Source: JACJWR01 sp964474045 (GTDB lineage: Bacteria > Actinomycetota > Actinomycetes > S36-B12 > UBA10799). From it: DNA of 64,000 bases. The stretch is taken from positions 1 through 64,000 of the forward strand of contig CAYYRC010000017.1 of the NCBI GenBank assembly GCA_964474045.1, in the 5' to 3' direction. Position numbers and translations under genes: made by a program. How positions within the stretch are numbered: position 1 is the first letter of the stretch; each line of letters opens with the position of its first letter. The notes below the pieces were generated by a model that was not told the origin of the DNA, did not search any database, and worked only from the letters and a program-made list of their open reading frames with translations. Shown here piece by piece: positions 62,445-64,000 of this stretch.

Positions 62445-62816
62445 ATGGACCTCGGAAACTTCTGCGTCTGCCTGAGCGTCGCCGACCTGCAGCGCTCGCT
62501 GGACTTCTACTCCAAGCTCGGCTTCGACGTCGTCAGCGGCGATGCCGACCAGGGCTGGTTGGTCCTGCGCAACGGCCCTGCGCGCATCGGCATCTTCCAG
62601 GGGATGTTCGACGGCATGCTGTTGACCTTCAACCCTGGCTGGGACCCCGATGCCCAGCCGCTGGGCGATTTCGACGACGTGCGCGAGATCCAGGCCCAGC
62701 TGCAGCGGGCCGGCATCGCCCTCACTGCCACCGCCGACCCCGACACGAGCGGGCCGGCCTTTGTCACGCTCACCGACCCGGACGGCTACAACATCCTCAT
62801 CGACCAGCACCGGTAG
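62445..62816 (+). CDS. VOC family (glyoxalase-like) protein
   Basis: 123 residues of the vicinal-oxygen-chelate fold in two beta-alpha-beta-beta-beta units: LSVADLQRSLDFYSKLGF starts the first and FVTLTDPDGYNILI ends the second. Metal ligands cannot be assigned firmly; function unknown. Leaderless ATG start. Confidence 0.85.
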   Translation: MDLGNFCVCLSVADLQRSLDFYSKLGFDVVSGDADQGWLVLRNGPARIGIFQGMFDGMLLTFNPGWDPDAQPLGDFDDVREIQAQLQRAGIALTATADPDTSGPAFVTLTDPDGYNILIDQHR

Positions 62817-62927
62817 ACACGCGTTCTGTCACGCGGGTGCAAAGCCTCAAACGGGGCCGATGACAGCCGCCCACAGGCGTACTCTCGAATTGTGGCGTCG
62901 TGCGCCACCCCAGGGGCTGGAGGAGCC

Positions 62928-63833
62928 ATGTCGTCGCCCAGCGCAGGACGAGTCGTCGCCATCACCGGAGCCGCCTCAGGCATCGGCCGGGCCTTGGCCG
63001 AGCGACTGGTCCGGCGTGGCGATCACGTGATCCTGCTGGACGTCGATGCCGCCGGTCTGGACGTTGCGGCGCAGGCGATGGCAGAGCGCGCGGCGGCCAG
63101 CGGCGGATCGGTCGGGGCGGAGGTCGTCGATGTGCGCGACGCGGGCCGCGTCGCGCAGGTCGTGGGAGACATCTGGGAGCGCTTTGGCCGCATCGACATC
63201 ATGGTGAACAACGCGGGCGTCGCGGTGGGAGGGCCAGCCGAGGACCTCGGCGTGGAGCACTGGCAGCGCGCCTTCGACGTCAACCTCTCCGGCGTCATGC
63301 ACGGCGTGGTGGCGGTCTACCCGCGCATGGTGGCGGCCCGCTCCGGCCAGATAGTCAACGTCGCGTCGCTGGCGGGGCTCATCCCGGCGCCCATGATGGC
63401 GGCCTACTCCGCCAGCGAGCACGGCGTGGTCGGCCTCAGCCTTTCCCTCGCCGGCGAGGCCGAGTCCTACGGCATCGCCGTGACGTGCGTCTGCCCCGGG
63501 TTCACCGAGACGCCGCTGCTGGACCGCGCCGGGCCGGACGACCTACGGCCCACGATGGCCCCCGGGGACGCCCGCCTGATCCCGAAGCTGACGCACACGC
63601 ACATCTACGACGTGGACAAGATGGCCGCCGATATCGAGCACGGCATCGACCATCGGGCGGTGCTGGTGGTCGCACCCGCCTCGGCCAGGATGTCGTGGGC
63701 GGTCAGCCGCGTGTCGCCGCGAGCCATCCTCACCATGTGGCGCGGCGTCGTCGCCCAGCTGCGGGACACACACGAGCGGATGGTCGGCGAGACCCAGCAG
63801 CAGGAGTCGGAGCCGATGGAGTTGGCGAGCTGA
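62928..63833 (+). CDS. short-chain dehydrogenase/reductase (SDR) with YxxxE in place of YxxxK
   Basis: 301 residues. Nucleotide motif TGAASGIG and NNAGV are present, as is the serine region VNVASLAGL. The catalytic Tyr160 is present but the lysine is Glu164 (YSASEHGVVGLS, codon GAG at 63417). The proton-relay lysine is essential in most SDRs, so this enzyme may be inactive or altered. The C-terminal ~80 residues (MSWAVSRVSPRAILTMWR) follow the core. ATG at 62928 has GGAGGAG upstream; the longer reading is rejected. Confidence 0.88.
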   Translation: MSSPSAGRVVAITGAASGIGRALAERLVRRGDHVILLDVDAAGLDVAAQAMAERAAASGGSVGAEVVDVRDAGRVAQVVGDIWERFGRIDIMVNNAGVAVGGPAEDLGVEHWQRAFDVNLSGVMHGVVAVYPRMVAARSGQIVNVASLAGLIPAPMMAAYSASEHGVVGLSLSLAGEAESYGIAVTCVCPGFTETPLLDRAGPDDLRPTMAPGDARLIPKLTHTHIYDVDKMAADIEHGIDHRAVLVVAPASARMSWAVSRVSPRAILTMWRGVVAQLRDTHERMVGETQQQESEPMELAS

Positions 63834-63855
63834 GCAGCAGCCGCGCACCCGCGGC

Positions 63856-64000
63856 TCAGCCGGTCGGCGCGCAGTACTCCTCCGGGGTCTGGTCGGCCAA
63901 GATGTCCACTGTGGTGCCCTGGCGGACGACGAACTCACTGGCCCCGACCTTGGAGTCCGGGTTGCCCCAGTCATAGGTGTAGCCCATGCGCGTCCAGGGG
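63856..64000 (-). CDS. C-terminal part of an unrecognised protein, cut by the window edge
   Basis: Reading the minus strand from the edge, 47 codons end in TGA (63858-63856): the visible protein includes RMGYTYDWGNPDS and ends EEYCAPTG. The family is not recognised. Convergent with the SDR gene; only 22 bases separate the stops. Confidence 0.6.
   Translation of the reverse strand, partial: PWTRMGYTYDWGNPDSKVGASEFVVRQGTTVDILADQTPEEYCAPTG

Overview
This window is a high-GC actinobacterial chromosome segment, probably from a draft or metagenome-derived assembly because it holds a 100-N scaffold gap (27995-28094). Evidence for Actinobacteria: a tmRNA whose tag reads ADNKRTDFALAA, the prfB-ftsE-ftsX-M23 hydrolase-smpB order, a mycothiol conjugate amidase (Mca), a 1627-residue NAD-glutamate dehydrogenase, a DUF6459/Rv3235-like protein, a WS/DGAT-like acyltransferase and a Pmt-type mannosyltransferase. 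The genus cannot be fixed from the sequence. Many genes lack a Shine-Dalgarno but have a TANNNT hexamer 6-7 nt before the start codon, as expected for leaderless mRNAs; this settled several starts.

Layout. 1-3.2 kb: ssrA and a SulP anion transporter with a very long Lys/Ala/Glu-rich tail. 3.5-8.1 kb: arginine deiminase locus (arcA-arcB) divergent from a YfcC/ArcD-like permease, with several perfect inverted repeats; this block sits between ssrA and smpB. 8.1-18.5 kb: smpB, M23 hydrolase, ftsX, ftsE, prfB, NAD-GDH. 18.5-25 kb: DUF2505 protein, a repeat-bearing intergenic region, proline-catabolic pruA, patatin-like lipase, WS/DGAT acyltransferase, HAD hydrolase, DUF6459 protein. 25-27.3 kb: a two-gene AAA-ATPase plus DUF4435 (TOPRIM-like) operon resembling the PARIS anti-phage system; this is the best candidate for an unusual system. 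27.3-33.5 kb: YqeY protein, the gene broken by the gap, a CapA-like lipoprotein, a TfoX-N protein with a histone-H1-like tail, a PAP2 phosphatase, an SRPBCC protein and an RNB exoribonuclease. 33.5-37.9 kb: amtB-glnB-MMPL nitrogen operon with a GlnR-like site. 37.9-50 kb: HerA/FtsK-type ATPase, CREST hydrolase, PlsC-like acyltransferase and two co-linear GGDEF-EAL proteins around three small membrane proteins. 50-58.4 kb: mca cluster, greA, a DrrAB-type exporter divergent from a P450, a ROK kinase with an MFS transporter, a DUF1232 protein. 58.7-64 kb: AlaA-like aminotransferase, msrA, pmt, a VOC protein, an SDR protein without the catalytic lysine, and the C-terminal end of a further gene.

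The metabolic theme is nitrogen: arginine (ArcA, ArcB), proline to glutamate (PruA), glutamate to 2-oxoglutarate (GDH), alanine transamination (AlaA) and ammonium uptake and sensing (AmtB, PII). A second theme is membrane lipid and envelope handling (patatin, WS/DGAT, CREST hydrolase, PlsC, PAP2, MMPL, Pmt, FtsEX with its hydrolase), with c-di-GMP proteins beside the lipid genes. No integrase, transposase, tRNA, rRNA or CRISPR array was seen.
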